Positions 41,022 through 49,758 of a stretch of DNA of 64,000 nucleotides are shown in pieces. A model generated the notes under the pieces. That model saw only the letters and a list, made by a program, of their open reading frames with translations, made no database searches and was not told the DNA's origin. Each line of letters begins with the position of its first letter. Within the stretch, counting starts at the first letter, position 1. This stretch comes from Actinorugispora endophytica (GTDB lineage: Bacteria > Actinomycetota > Actinomycetes > Streptosporangiales > Streptosporangiaceae), in NCBI RefSeq assembly GCF_004363075.1, contig NZ_SNYN01000006.1, positions 186,001 to 250,000 of the forward strand, read 5' to 3'. A program made the position numbers and the translations under genes.

Positions 41022-42158
41022 ATGGCGGCGAACGCTCCGGATGTCATGGGCGCCATGGTGGGTTTCGTGCGGGCGCTGCGCGCCGCCGGGGTCCCCGCCG
41101 GGACGGCCAGGGCCCAGGCCTTCCTCGGCGCGCTGGAGGAGCTCGGCGTCGCGGACGCCTCGGCGGTGTACTGGGCCGGCCGGCTCACCCTGTGCGCGGG
41201 AGTGGCCGACCTGCCCGCCTACGACGCCTGCTTCGCCTACTACTTCTCCGCGGCGCCGCCGCGCGCGTCCCGCGCGGCCCCGGTCACCGTGGTGCGCGCC
41301 CCCATGTGGCAGCCCGAGTCCGGCCCGTCGCGGACGGGTCCGGACGAGGAGGAGCAGCACGCCGCCGCGGCCAGCGCCACCGAGGTCCTGCGTTCGCGCG
41401 ACATCGCCACGCTGGACGACGGGGAGCGGGCCGAGGTCGCGCGGCTGCTGGGCCTGCTGTCGACGCGCAGGATCGTGCGCCGCACCCACCGGACCGCGCC
41501 GGCCGCGCGCGGCCGCCTCGACCACGCCCGCACCATCCGGGCAGCCCTGCGCAGCGGCGGCGAGCCGCTGCGGCTGCTGCGGCGGGCCCGCACCACCCGG
41601 CCGCGCCGCGTCGTGCTCGTCGTCGACGTGAGCGGCTCGATGTCGCCCTACGCCGACGCGCTGCTGCGCCTGGCGCACGCCCTGACGCGCGGACACCCCC
41701 GGCACACCGAGGTGTTCAGCGCGGGCACCCGGCTGACCAGGCTCACCGGCCCCATGCGGCTGCGCGACCCCGACGCGGCGCTCGGCGCGGCGGGCGCGGC
41801 CATACCCGACTGGAGCGGGGGGACCCGGCTGGGAGAGGAGCTCAAGGAGTTCCTCGACCTGCACGGCCGGCGGGGCATGGCGCGCGGCGCGCTCGTGGTC
41901 ATCGCCTCGGACGGCTGGGAGCGCGGGGACGCGTCGCTGCTGGGAGAGCAGATGGCGCGGCTGTCCCGGCTCGCGTACAGGGTCGTCTGGGCCAACCCGC
42001 ACAAGGCCCAGCCCGGTTACGAACCGCTGGCGGCGGGGATGGCCGCCGCACTGCCGCACATCGACGACTTCGTGTCCGGGCACAGCCTGGGCGCGTTGGA
42101 GGAACTGGCCGCCGCCGTCATCGGCGGCCGGATCGGGAGAGGGAGTCCGTATGCGTGA
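41022..42158 (+). CDS. CoxE-like VWA domain protein
   Basis: 378 aa. The N-terminal helical region (about 1-150) is followed by a von Willebrand A domain with the MIDAS motif VVDVSGSMSPYADALLRLAHAL (about 206-227). The second site is SGGTRLGEELKEF, and the third-strand aspartate is in VVIASDGWERGD. This CoxE architecture works with MoxR/CoxD ATPases in cofactor maturation. The start ATG lies 6 nt after the MoxR stop; the end overlaps the XdhC gene by 8 nt, so the three are translationally linked. Confidence 0.85.
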   Translation: MAANAPDVMGAMVGFVRALRAAGVPAGTARAQAFLGALEELGVADASAVYWAGRLTLCAGVADLPAYDACFAYYFSAAPPRASRAAPVTVVRAPMWQPESGPSRTGPDEEEQHAAAASATEVLRSRDIATLDDGERAEVARLLGLLSTRRIVRRTHRTAPAARGRLDHARTIRAALRSGGEPLRLLRRARTTRPRRVVLVVDVSGSMSPYADALLRLAHALTRGHPRHTEVFSAGTRLTRLTGPMRLRDPDAALGAAGAAIPDWSGGTRLGEELKEFLDLHGRRGMARGALVVIASDGWERGDASLLGEQMARLSRLAYRVVWANPHKAQPGYEPLAAGMAAALPHIDDFVSGHSLGALEELAAAVIGGRIGRGSPYA

Positions 42159-43272
42159 CATCCGCGACGCGGTCGCCGAACTGTACGCCACAGGGGAGAC
42201 GTTCGCGCTGGCCACCGTGGTCGACACCTACCGCAGCTCACCCAGGGAGGCGGGGGCGGCCATGGCGGTCGGCGCCTCGGGAGAGGTCGTGGGCAGCGTG
42301 TCGGGAGGCTGCGTGGAGGGCGCGGTCTACGAACTGGCCCAGGAGGTCATCGCCACGGGGACCCCGGTGCGCCGACGCTACGGCGTCAGCGATGACGACG
42401 CCTTCGCCGTCGGCCTGACCTGCGGGGGAACCCTGCACGTCCTCGTCGAGCCGATCGACCCGGCCCGCTGTCCGGGCCTGGACGACGTCGTCGCCGCGAT
42501 CAACGGGCACCGGCCCGTCGCGGTGGCCACCGTCGCCTCGGGGCCGGAGCTGGGCGCGCGCCGCGTCGTCTGGCCGGACCGGGGCGAGGGGAGCCTGGGA
42601 TCGGAGCGGCTGGACGCCGCGGTCGACGACGACGCGCTGGGCCTGCTCGCCCAGGGGCGCACCGGCATCCTCCGGTACGGGGCCGACGGCCAGCGGCGCG
42701 GCGACGAGCTGGAGGTGTTCGTGCAGTCCTTCGCCCCGGCCCCGCGCATGCTCGTCTTCGGCGCCATCGACTTCGCGGCCGCGGTCGCCGACATCGGCGC
42801 GTACCTGGGCTACCGGGTGACCGTGTGCGACGCCCGGCCGGTGTTCGCCACCGCCAAGCGCTTCCCCCGGGCGGACGAGGTCGTGGTGAAGTGGCCGCAC
42901 GTCTACCTCGGCGAGATCGCCGCGGAGATCGACGAGCGGACCGCGGTCTGCGTGCTCACCCACGATCCCAAGTTCGACGTGCCGGTGCTCAAGGCGGCGT
43001 TGTCCACCCGGGCCGGGTACATCGGGGCGATGGGCAGCCGCCGCACCCACGAGGACCGCCTGGAGCGGCTGCGCGAGGTGGGGGTCACCGAGGAGCAGGT
43101 GGCCCGGCTGCGCTCCCCGATCGGGCTGGACCTGGGCGCGCGCACCCCCGAGGAGACGGCCGTGTCCATCGCCGCGGAGCTGGTCCAGACCCGGTGGGGC
43201 GGCAGCGGGCGCCCGCTCACCACGGGTTCGGGGCCCATCCACCACGCGCCCCTGGCGCGCAGCCTCATCTGA
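42151..43272 (+). CDS. XdhC/CoxF family maturation factor
   Basis: 373 aa. The N-terminal XdhC domain has the conserved PREAGAAMAVGASGEVVGSVSGGCVEGA stretch (about residues 32-59, interrupted by variable positions). The C-terminal Rossmann domain includes MLVFGAIDFAAAVADIG, VCDARPVFATAKRFP and YIGAMGSRRTHEDRLERL. XdhC proteins bind molybdenum cofactor and deliver its sulfurated form to xanthine dehydrogenase or CO dehydrogenase. The glycine-rich turn is GAIDF instead of GAGHV. Last of the three overlapping genes; the MocA-like gene follows after about 190 bp. Confidence 0.88.
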   Translation: MRDIRDAVAELYATGETFALATVVDTYRSSPREAGAAMAVGASGEVVGSVSGGCVEGAVYELAQEVIATGTPVRRRYGVSDDDAFAVGLTCGGTLHVLVEPIDPARCPGLDDVVAAINGHRPVAVATVASGPELGARRVVWPDRGEGSLGSERLDAAVDDDALGLLAQGRTGILRYGADGQRRGDELEVFVQSFAPAPRMLVFGAIDFAAAVADIGAYLGYRVTVCDARPVFATAKRFPRADEVVVKWPHVYLGEIAAEIDERTAVCVLTHDPKFDVPVLKAALSTRAGYIGAMGSRRTHEDRLERLREVGVTEEQVARLRSPIGLDLGARTPEETAVSIAAELVQTRWGGSGRPLTTGSGPIHHAPLARSLI

Positions 43273-43465
43273 CGCGCGGCCGCGGGCGGGCCGGAACCGG
43301 AACGGGAGGGGAAGACCCTGGCCGGATCCGGCCAGCACGGCCTGTGGTGTGAGCGGCCCGATGGGGTAAGGCTTCGCCTTCTCGGATAGATACGTTGCTT
43401 ATGGGCGGTTCAGGGCGGAGGACGGGCTGATGGGACCGCCGACCGATGCGTGGCATCATCGCGGG

Positions 43466-44080
43466 ATGAACACCACGCGCGCGCAATCCCCCGACCGCAG
43501 TGTCATCGCTGGTCTGCTGCTGGCCGCGGGCCAGGGCAGCCGACTGGGCGTTCCCAAGGCGCTGCTGGAAGTGGCCGGCGAGCGGCTGGTCGACCGTGGC
43601 GTGCGCACCCTGCGTGAGGGCGGATGCGACCCGGTCTACGTGGTGACCGGGGCGGCAGAGGTGGCCGTGGACGGCGCGTCCGGGGTGCACAACCCCGACT
43701 GGGACAGCGGGATGGGCTCGTCGCTGCGGGCCGGGCTGGACGTCCTGTCCGAGGAGGTCGAGGCCGTCGTCATCGCGCTGACGGACCAGCCCCTGGTGTC
43801 TCCGCCCGCGGTGCGCAGACTCGTGGACGCCTTCGACGGCGGCGCCCGCGCGGTCGTGGCGACCTACGCGGGGAACCCCCGCAACCCCGTGCTGCTGGCC
43901 CGCGAGCACTGGCCGAGCGTGCACGCCCTGGCCGAGGGCGACGTCGGCGCGCGCCCCTTCCTGCGCGCCTACTCGCACCTGGTCACGGAGATCCCCTGCG
44001 ACGACGTGGCCCGTCCCGACGACATCGACACCCCCGAGGACCTGGCCCGCCTCCGGGAGCTCTGCGAACCCCGGCAGTAG
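43466..44080 (+). CDS. MocA-like molybdenum cofactor nucleotidyltransferase
   Basis: 204-aa NTP-transferase. The nucleotide loop is LLLAAGQGSRLGVPKALLEV (about residues 19-38), and the metal-site segment is ALTDQPLVSPPAVRRLV (about 108-124). The C-terminal HLVTEIPCDDVARPDDIDTPEDL is typical of MobA/MocA enzymes. These attach CMP (or GMP) to molybdopterin for xanthine-dehydrogenase-type enzymes. Co-location with MoxR/CoxE/XdhC supports the MCD-forming activity. I chose ATG 43466; an in-frame ATG at 43430 would add 12 residues. Two hairpin repeats follow the stop. Confidence 0.8.
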   Translation: MNTTRAQSPDRSVIAGLLLAAGQGSRLGVPKALLEVAGERLVDRGVRTLREGGCDPVYVVTGAAEVAVDGASGVHNPDWDSGMGSSLRAGLDVLSEEVEAVVIALTDQPLVSPPAVRRLVDAFDGGARAVVATYAGNPRNPVLLAREHWPSVHALAEGDVGARPFLRAYSHLVTEIPCDDVARPDDIDTPEDLARLRELCEPRQ

Positions 44081-44107
44081 GGACCGGGCAGAAGACCCCT
44101 GTGGGGA

Positions 44108-44184
44108 CTCCCGTTGCTCTCGGCCTTCCCGGGGTCCCCACCATCTCCGAGGCCCCGGAAAGGTCACGATCAGCGAGGAGAACG
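44108..44184. repeat. hairpin family P, copy 2 (degenerate)
   Basis: Left arm CGGCCTTCCCGGGGTCCC and right arm GAGGCCCCGGAAAGGTCACG are imperfect complements, with flanks related to the perfect hairpin at 33429 (GATCAGCGAGG against GATCAGCGGGG). It abuts repeat element E2. Confidence 0.6.
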
Positions 44185-44193
44185 AGCACCTCC

Positions 44194-44435
44194 TACGGAG
44201 GTTCCGGCGCGGGGGTGGATTCGGGCACCGGTGGTTTTGTTGACGGTCGTGGGCTTTCTGCCCGTTTCGGGGCCGGGAAGGGCAGAAGGCCCAAGGCCGT
44301 CAACGGAACCCTCACGCAACGGACGTCGTGGGCGCGGCCCCGACCCGCACCCGCCGTCGCCGCCCGCCGTGACAGGCCCCGAGCGGACCCCGACCCGACA
44401 GAGCCCCGACCACCCCCGCGCCGAAGGTCCCCTAG
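44194..44435. repeat. palindromic intergenic element, copy 2 (E2)
   Basis: About 240 bp. It has both outer ends (left CCGGCGCGGGGGTGG, right CCACCCCCGCGCCG), the GGGCTTTCTGCCC hairpin near 44249-44293 and the right-arm block CAACGGAACCCTCACGC through CCGCCCGCCGTGAC. It lacks most of the left arm and the GATCTTG hairpin of E1/E3. The right part after GTGAC matches E3 (AGGCCCCGAGCGGACC) and not E1/E4. Its final CTAG contains the stop codon of the minus-strand epimerase. Confidence 0.8.
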
Positions 44436-45343
44436 CGCGGCGGGGTCGAGGTGATGCCGTAGGACGACCCGGTGTGCTCGCCCGGGGCCAGGGCGATGAC
44501 GTCGGTGCCGGTCGCGAAGGCGTTGGGAGGGCAGGTCATCGGCTCCACCGCCAGGTGCCGCCGGCGTTCGGGGCCGGGGCGGTCGGCGCTGAAGACCTGG
44601 ATCCACGGGTAGCTGTCGTCGCACCACAGGCCCACCGCCGAGGACTCGTCGCTCAGCACCGTCCAGATGCGGCCGTCCCCACTCGTGCTCAGCCCGGTGA
44701 AGGCGGTGTCCAGCACGGTCTCCCCGACACGGCGCGCGGAGCGGAAGTCGTACCCGGTGCCCGCGACGGACCGCGCCGGGCCCGTGGGCAGCAGCCGGTC
44801 GTCGGTGGGCAGCCACTCCGAGGCCGGGAGCAGCAGGGTGGTCTCGTCCACCGGCCGGTCCAGGGTGAGGAAGTTGTGGGTGCCGTGGCCGTAGGGCGCG
44901 GTCCGGTCGCCGGTGTTGTGCGCCTCGATCCGCGTCGTCAGGCCCTGGTCGGCGTCGAGCGCGTAGCGCACCGAGAGCTCCAGCTGGAACGGGTAGCCCG
45001 CGGAGCCCTCCAGGTGGAGGGAGAACACCGCGGAGGCCGGCGTGATCTCGCTCGGCTTCCAGGGCAGGGACCGGGTGAGGCCGTGGATGGCGTTGTCCAG
45101 GGCGGGCTCGTTGAGCTCCAGCTGGTACTCGGCGCCGTCGAAGGCGTACCGGCCCCGGTCGATCCGGTTCGGCCAGGGGATCAGGACCTGGCCCTGCGAG
45201 AGCTGGGGGCGGCCCTCGGGGTACCCCCAGACGAGGTCCCGCCCGTCCCGGGACAGGGTGCGCAGTGCCGCGCCGAGCGGGTCCACCACGGCCCGGTATC
45301 CGCCGGCCCCCAGTTCGATCGTCGGGTGTTGGTTCCCGCTCAT
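44432..45343 (-). CDS. aldose 1-epimerase (galactose mutarotase family)
   Basis: 303 aa, beta-sandwich epimerase of the YeaD/GalM type, interconverting sugar anomers. Motifs: VLIPWPNRIDRGRYAFDGAEY (substrate Arg, about residues 54-74), the AIHGL histidine (about 87-91), YGHGTHNFLTL (second His), and the catalytic glutamate region LAVEPMTCPPNAFATG near the C-terminus. ATG at 45343, with GGTAGGA upstream. Its TAG stop lies exactly on the end of the palindromic element E2. Sugar specificity is not evident. Confidence 0.85.
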   Translation of the reverse strand: MSGNQHPTIELGAGGYRAVVDPLGAALRTLSRDGRDLVWGYPEGRPQLSQGQVLIPWPNRIDRGRYAFDGAEYQLELNEPALDNAIHGLTRSLPWKPSEITPASAVFSLHLEGSAGYPFQLELSVRYALDADQGLTTRIEAHNTGDRTAPYGHGTHNFLTLDRPVDETTLLLPASEWLPTDDRLLPTGPARSVAGTGYDFRSARRVGETVLDTAFTGLSTSGDGRIWTVLSDESSAVGLWCDDSYPWIQVFSADRPGPERRRHLAVEPMTCPPNAFATGTDVIALAPGEHTGSSYGITSTPPR

Positions 45344-45518
45344 TCCTACCGCCGTTCTAGATGTTTGGCGCCCAGCGGGCCGTTGGTGAGAACAGCCCGG
45401 TTCCGCTCTTCGGAAACTACTACGGTAAGGGCTTTCCCTGCGCTTCCCGTGCTTCTTCGAGAGCTCCGGGTTCCCCGGCCCTCCTCGTCCGCGGTCTGCT
45501 CCGCGAAGGGGCCGGGGA

Positions 45519-48140
45519 TCAGCCCGTCAGCATCGTGTACGGGATCAGTGCCCCCATGAACAGGAAGAACACCCCGTTGGCGAGCAGCCGGACACCGACC
45601 AGGACGCTGCCCGCGACCGCGAGGCGGTACGCGACGAGCCGGGTCCGGGCCTTGCGGTGCGCGTTGGCCGCGACGCGGCCGAGGAAGAGCAGCCCCAGGC
45701 CCAGCAGGACCGGGAACCACCACACCAGGCCGACCCCGCCCGGGATCAGGCCCAGCAGCGAGGACGCCAGGTCCGCCAGCGCGCTGATCGGGGCGCTGTC
45801 GCGGAACGTCTGAAGGCCGGAGAGCGTCCCCGCGACCCACTCCTGGTCGCTGAACAGCCCGCCCCCGGACTCCCACAACCACAGCCCCACGCCGTCCAGG
45901 ACGCCCGCGAACGCGGCGGGGCGGGCGAAGCGGCGGCAGTTCCCGGCCTTCATCGCGCGCTGCACCTGGTCCATGCCGCGCTGGACGCGGCGGGCCTCGC
46001 GCCGGCGCCTGCGCTCGGCGCGCGCCGCGTCGCGCTGGTCGCCCGGGCCGGGGCGGCCCCACGGCGAGTAGGGCGGGACGGCGCCGTCCCGCCGACCGGA
46101 CGCGTCGGCGCGGCGCTCGTCGATCATCCCCGAGACCCGGCTTCGGGTGCCGGTCCAGCCCTCGCCGACCGCGGTGGTGAACCGCGTCCAGCGGTCCTGC
46201 CGCCGCTCGCGGGCGGCGGCGCGGTCGCGGTCGCGTTCGGCGGCCCCGGCCTGCACCGCGCTGGGCAGCAGCAGCACCGCGGTGACCAGGGCCGCGTTCG
46301 TGGCCTGCGCGCCCTTGGCGCCGCGCAGCGCGGTGTCGCGCTGCCCGCTCCACCACTGGGCGCGGGGCGCGTCGCTGCGCTGGCCCGGACGCCAGGACTG
46401 GGCCCGCAGCAGGGACCTGTACCGGCCCGTGGCCTCGGGGTCCAGCACGAGCTCGGTGGCGCGCGCCCAGGCCGCCTCCCAGTGGTGCTCCTCGGGGCGG
46501 GTGAAGCCCGCGGTGCGCGCCAGCCGGTCCACGGTGGAGCGGGCCTCGCGCATGATGAGCGGGACCTCGTGCTGGACCCGCTCCAGCAGGACGCACCGGT
46601 TGGTGCCCTGGGCGCGGCACTCGGCGTGGTCGCACCAGTGCCGGGCCGCCGACCCCAGCGCCCCGAACTCGACCGCCTCGCGCAGCGCCGCGTGCCTGCT
46701 GCCCTCGCCGACGGCCAGGGCCAGGACCCCCTCGGCGCTCACCTCGTGGCCGCGGTAGCGGGGGGCCAGGCCGGGGACGAACTGGGCGGCCAGCGCGCTG
46801 ATCGCCGCGTGCGCGCGCTCGGGGTGGTCGTTCACCTGGGTCAGGTGGGCACGGTCGAAGGTGAAGTCGCGCACCTCCCGGTCCAGCCAGGTGCGCAGGA
46901 TCTGGTTGTGCGTGCGCAGCCAGACGGCGCCCTTGTCGGAGCGGTCCATCAGGTCGAAGGCGAGGCTGGGCGGGTCGTCGTGGGAGACCCCCGCGAAGGT
47001 GACGGGGGCGTGCCGCCGCGGCCGGGACACCTGCGGGCGCTCGCCCCGCAGCCACTGGCGCACCTCGGCGTCGCCCCAGCGCGCGTCGGGGACGGGGGTG
47101 AGCAGGCCGCGCACGAGCAGCCGCCAGTGGTCGTCCGCGACGGCGGAGACGTCCAGCTCGGTGTTGCGCGCGGTCAGCCAGTTCTCGCCGCGCGGAGGGC
47201 GGCGCCCGGTGACCATCTCGTGCGCCATGACGCCCAGCGACCACCACGCGGCCGGGGCCTCCCGGCGGCCCTCGATGACCTCGGGGGCCGCGTAGTCCTC
47301 GGTGACGGCCAGCCCGCCGTAGACCCGGCTCATGGTGGCGCGCACCGCCCCGCCGAAGTCGGTCAGCGCGAACACCGGCGGGTCCAGGCTCCGGACCAGC
47401 AGGTTCTCCGGCTTGACGTCGGTGTGGTTGTGCTGCAGCGACTCCTGCCAGTGGTGCAGGCAGTCGGCGACGGCCTCGACGACCGCGCGGGCCCGCTCGT
47501 CGGGGAGCGGGGCCTGGTCGATGAGCGCCCGCAGGGAGCCCTCGGCGAAGTACTCCTGGGCCTCCCAGGCGATCTCTTCGCCCCAGGAGGTGCGCGCGCG
47601 GCCGTAGCCGTGGATGGCGGGGGTGTGCGGGTCGGTCGAGCCGCGGGCGCGCAGGCGGTCCAGCAGTTCGCGGTTGATGTCGTGGCCGGGCCGGTACAGC
47701 TTCAGGGCGATCCGGCGCCCCGTCTCGCCCTCGGCCACCGGTTCGGCCAGGTAGACCACTGCCTCGCCGCCGTTGCCGATGTAGCCCTGGACGTTGTAGA
47801 CCGCCCGCAGCTCGGCGGGGATGGCGTACTCGAGCTCGCTGGCCGGGCCCTCCACGACCCGCCAGGTCAGCCGGGTGAACCAGCGCAGGAGGGGGCCCAG
47901 GAGCCGTTGCCACCAGGGCGCCCGACCGGGCCCGGCGGGACCGGTCCCGCCGAGGCGCCGCGTGCGCGGCTCCAGGACGGCGGTGCGGGTCGGGTCCCCG
48001 CCGGCCGGGGACACGCCGGGCCGCAGCAGGGCGGTCATCCGGCGGGTCAGCCCCGCGCCGGGGGCGATCCTGGTGGTCGGCCCGGTGGGGTCGATCCTGC
48101 GGGTGCGCGCGTTCGGGTCGGTCGGTTCGGGAGCTGCCAT
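45519..48140 (-). CDS. Ser/Thr protein kinase-like membrane protein
   Basis: 873 aa. A kinase domain (about residues 118-390) has the Gly-rich loop YIGNGGEAVVYLA (120-132) and Lys147 in IALKLYR. The catalytic loop is H239-T-D241-VKPEN and the Mg site D261-FGG; APEVIEG corresponds to the APE segment. The usual HRD Arg is Thr. A large middle region (about 400-640) includes a Cys/His-containing stretch (HWCDHAECRAQGTNRC). The C-terminus has a charged Arg-rich coil (about 670-735) followed by several membrane segments (about 740-870). Unlike most bacterial STPKs, the kinase is N-terminal and the membrane part has no extracellular PASTA domain. Substrates unknown. Confidence 0.75.
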   Translation of the reverse strand: MAAPEPTDPNARTRRIDPTGPTTRIAPGAGLTRRMTALLRPGVSPAGGDPTRTAVLEPRTRRLGGTGPAGPGRAPWWQRLLGPLLRWFTRLTWRVVEGPASELEYAIPAELRAVYNVQGYIGNGGEAVVYLAEPVAEGETGRRIALKLYRPGHDINRELLDRLRARGSTDPHTPAIHGYGRARTSWGEEIAWEAQEYFAEGSLRALIDQAPLPDERARAVVEAVADCLHHWQESLQHNHTDVKPENLLVRSLDPPVFALTDFGGAVRATMSRVYGGLAVTEDYAAPEVIEGRREAPAAWWSLGVMAHEMVTGRRPPRGENWLTARNTELDVSAVADDHWRLLVRGLLTPVPDARWGDAEVRQWLRGERPQVSRPRRHAPVTFAGVSHDDPPSLAFDLMDRSDKGAVWLRTHNQILRTWLDREVRDFTFDRAHLTQVNDHPERAHAAISALAAQFVPGLAPRYRGHEVSAEGVLALAVGEGSRHAALREAVEFGALGSAARHWCDHAECRAQGTNRCVLLERVQHEVPLIMREARSTVDRLARTAGFTRPEEHHWEAAWARATELVLDPEATGRYRSLLRAQSWRPGQRSDAPRAQWWSGQRDTALRGAKGAQATNAALVTAVLLLPSAVQAGAAERDRDRAAARERRQDRWTRFTTAVGEGWTGTRSRVSGMIDERRADASGRRDGAVPPYSPWGRPGPGDQRDAARAERRRRREARRVQRGMDQVQRAMKAGNCRRFARPAAFAGVLDGVGLWLWESGGGLFSDQEWVAGTLSGLQTFRDSAPISALADLASSLLGLIPGGVGLVWWFPVLLGLGLLFLGRVAANAHRKARTRLVAYRLAVAGSVLVGVRLLANGVFFLFMGALIPYTMLTG

Positions 48141-48392
48141 CGTGGAAGCGATGTCTTTCCGGTGGTCGGTGGGTCGGCTGATACGCCGGGCCCCTCTCAG
48201 CGTAGGCGACGGGCGGTCGGCGCACCGGTCGGGAAGACCCTGGTGTTTCCCTTAGATCCCCATCAGGCCACAAAGGTTCCCGGACGGTAGCCTCCCCGCA
48301 GCGGGCGGGGGCTTGTCCGCTTTCGGCCAACTGGCTAGATTGGCCCAGTGGCTAGTCCAATGGCGGAGTGGTTGAGGTGAAGGAGGCGCCCA
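48141..48392. other. divergent promoter region between kinase and CoA-transferase
   Basis: 252 bp, no gene. On the minus strand a -10-like TACGCT lies near 48204. On the plus strand a strong GAAGGAGG ribosome-binding site precedes the GTG at 48393. Confidence 0.35.
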
Positions 48393-49589
48393 GTGGTGGG
48401 TGAAGGCGGACCGCTGGCCGGTGTCGTGGTCCTGGATCTGTCCCGGGCCCTCGCCGGTCCGCACGCGGCGATGATGCTGGGCGACCTGGGCGCGCGGGTG
48501 GTGAAGGTCGAGCAGCCCGGGACCGGTGACGACACCCGGGGCTGGGGGCCGCCCTTCGTCGGTCCCGACGACGAGCCCGTCAGCACCTACTTCCTGTCCT
48601 GCAACCGCAACAAGGAGTCCATCGAACTGGACCTGAAGTCCGAGGACGGCAGGACCCAGCTGACCCGGCTGGTCCGGGCCTCGGACGTGCTGGTGGAGAA
48701 CTTCCGGCCGGGGGTGCTGGACCGGCTGGGCTTCTCCGTGGAGCGGCTGCACGAGCTCAACCCGCGCCTGGTGGTGTGCTCGATCAGCGGGTTCGGCCAC
48801 GACGGCCCCGAGGGGGGCCGGGCCGGGTACGACCAGATCGCCCAGGGCGAGGCCGGACTGATGAGCATCACCGGGTCCTCGGCGGCCGAGCCCACCAAGG
48901 TCGGCGTGCCCATCGGGGACCTGCTCGCCGGGCTGCACGGCGCGTACGGCACGCTCAGCGCCCTCTACGAGCGCGAGCACACGGGCAGGGGGCGGGTCGT
49001 GCGCACCTCGCTGCTGTCCTCCATCGTCGGGGTGCACGCCTTCCAGGGAACCCGCTACACGGTCGCGGGCGAGGTGCCCCGGCCCATCGGCAACCACCAC
49101 CCGTCCATCGCGCCGTACGGCGCGTTCGCCTGCGGCGAGGAGATGCTCCAGGTGGCGGTGGCCAGCGAGGGGCAGTGGGCCAAGTTCGCGGGGCTGCTCG
49201 GGCTGGACGCGGAGGACCCGCGGTTCGCCCGCAACGCCGACCGGGTCGCCAACAGGGACGCGCTGACCGGCCTCATCGAGGCGGTGCTGGCCACCGGGGA
49301 CAGGGACGAGTGGCTGAAGCGCATCGGCGCGATCGGCGTCCCGTGCGGCGCGATCCGCACCATCGACCAGGTCTACGAGTGGGAGCAGACCCGCTCCCAG
49401 GGGCTGCTGCTGGAGGTGGACCACCCGGTCCTGGGCCCGATCGAGCTGCCCGGCCCGCCGGTCCGCTTCGACGCCCACCCCGGCGAGGCGGCCGCCGGCC
49501 GCGTCGGCCACCGGCCGCCGCCCGGCCTGGGCGAGCACAACGAGAGCGTCCGCGCCTGGCTGGACGAACTGGACGCCGGGAGGGGTTAG
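48393..49589 (+). CDS. CaiB/BaiF (class III) CoA-transferase, second copy
   Basis: 398 aa. The family start PLAGVVVLDLSRALAGPHAAMML is followed by GARVVKVEQPGTGDDTRGWGPPF, NRNKESIELDLKS, VENFRPGVLDRLG and the catalytic-aspartate region TKVGVPIGDLLAGLHGAYG. It is a clear paralogue of the gene at 24938, with many shared blocks (GDDTR, WGPP, FRPGV, CSISGF). It is not accompanied by an acyl-CoA dehydrogenase here. GTG start with GGAGG 9-10 nt upstream. A degenerate hairpin of family P follows the stop. Confidence 0.85.
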   Translation: MVGEGGPLAGVVVLDLSRALAGPHAAMMLGDLGARVVKVEQPGTGDDTRGWGPPFVGPDDEPVSTYFLSCNRNKESIELDLKSEDGRTQLTRLVRASDVLVENFRPGVLDRLGFSVERLHELNPRLVVCSISGFGHDGPEGGRAGYDQIAQGEAGLMSITGSSAAEPTKVGVPIGDLLAGLHGAYGTLSALYEREHTGRGRVVRTSLLSSIVGVHAFQGTRYTVAGEVPRPIGNHHPSIAPYGAFACGEEMLQVAVASEGQWAKFAGLLGLDAEDPRFARNADRVANRDALTGLIEAVLATGDRDEWLKRIGAIGVPCGAIRTIDQVYEWEQTRSQGLLLEVDHPVLGPIELPGPPVRFDAHPGEAAAGRVGHRPPPGLGEHNESVRAWLDELDAGRG

Positions 49590-49608
49590 CGCTCCGGCCG
49601 GAGGCGTC

Positions 49609-49688
49609 TGTTCTCCCTGCTGATCTCGGCCTTCTCGGGGTCTCGACCGCCTCCGAGGCCCCGGAAACGTCAAGACCAGAAGGGGGAC
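49609..49688. repeat. hairpin family P, copy 3 (degenerate)
   Basis: CTGCTGATCTCGGCCTTC and CTCGGGGTCTC on the left, CCGAGGCCCCGGAAACGTC and AAGACCAG on the right, are imperfect inverted repeats. They are closely related to the perfect copy at 33429. It starts 20 nt after the CoA-transferase stop. Confidence 0.65.
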
Positions 49689-49758
49689 CACCACGAACCG
49701 GAGGCCGCCGACGTGCTGGTCGGCGGCCTCCGGGGACGCTGGAGGGGTCCTCCTGGGG

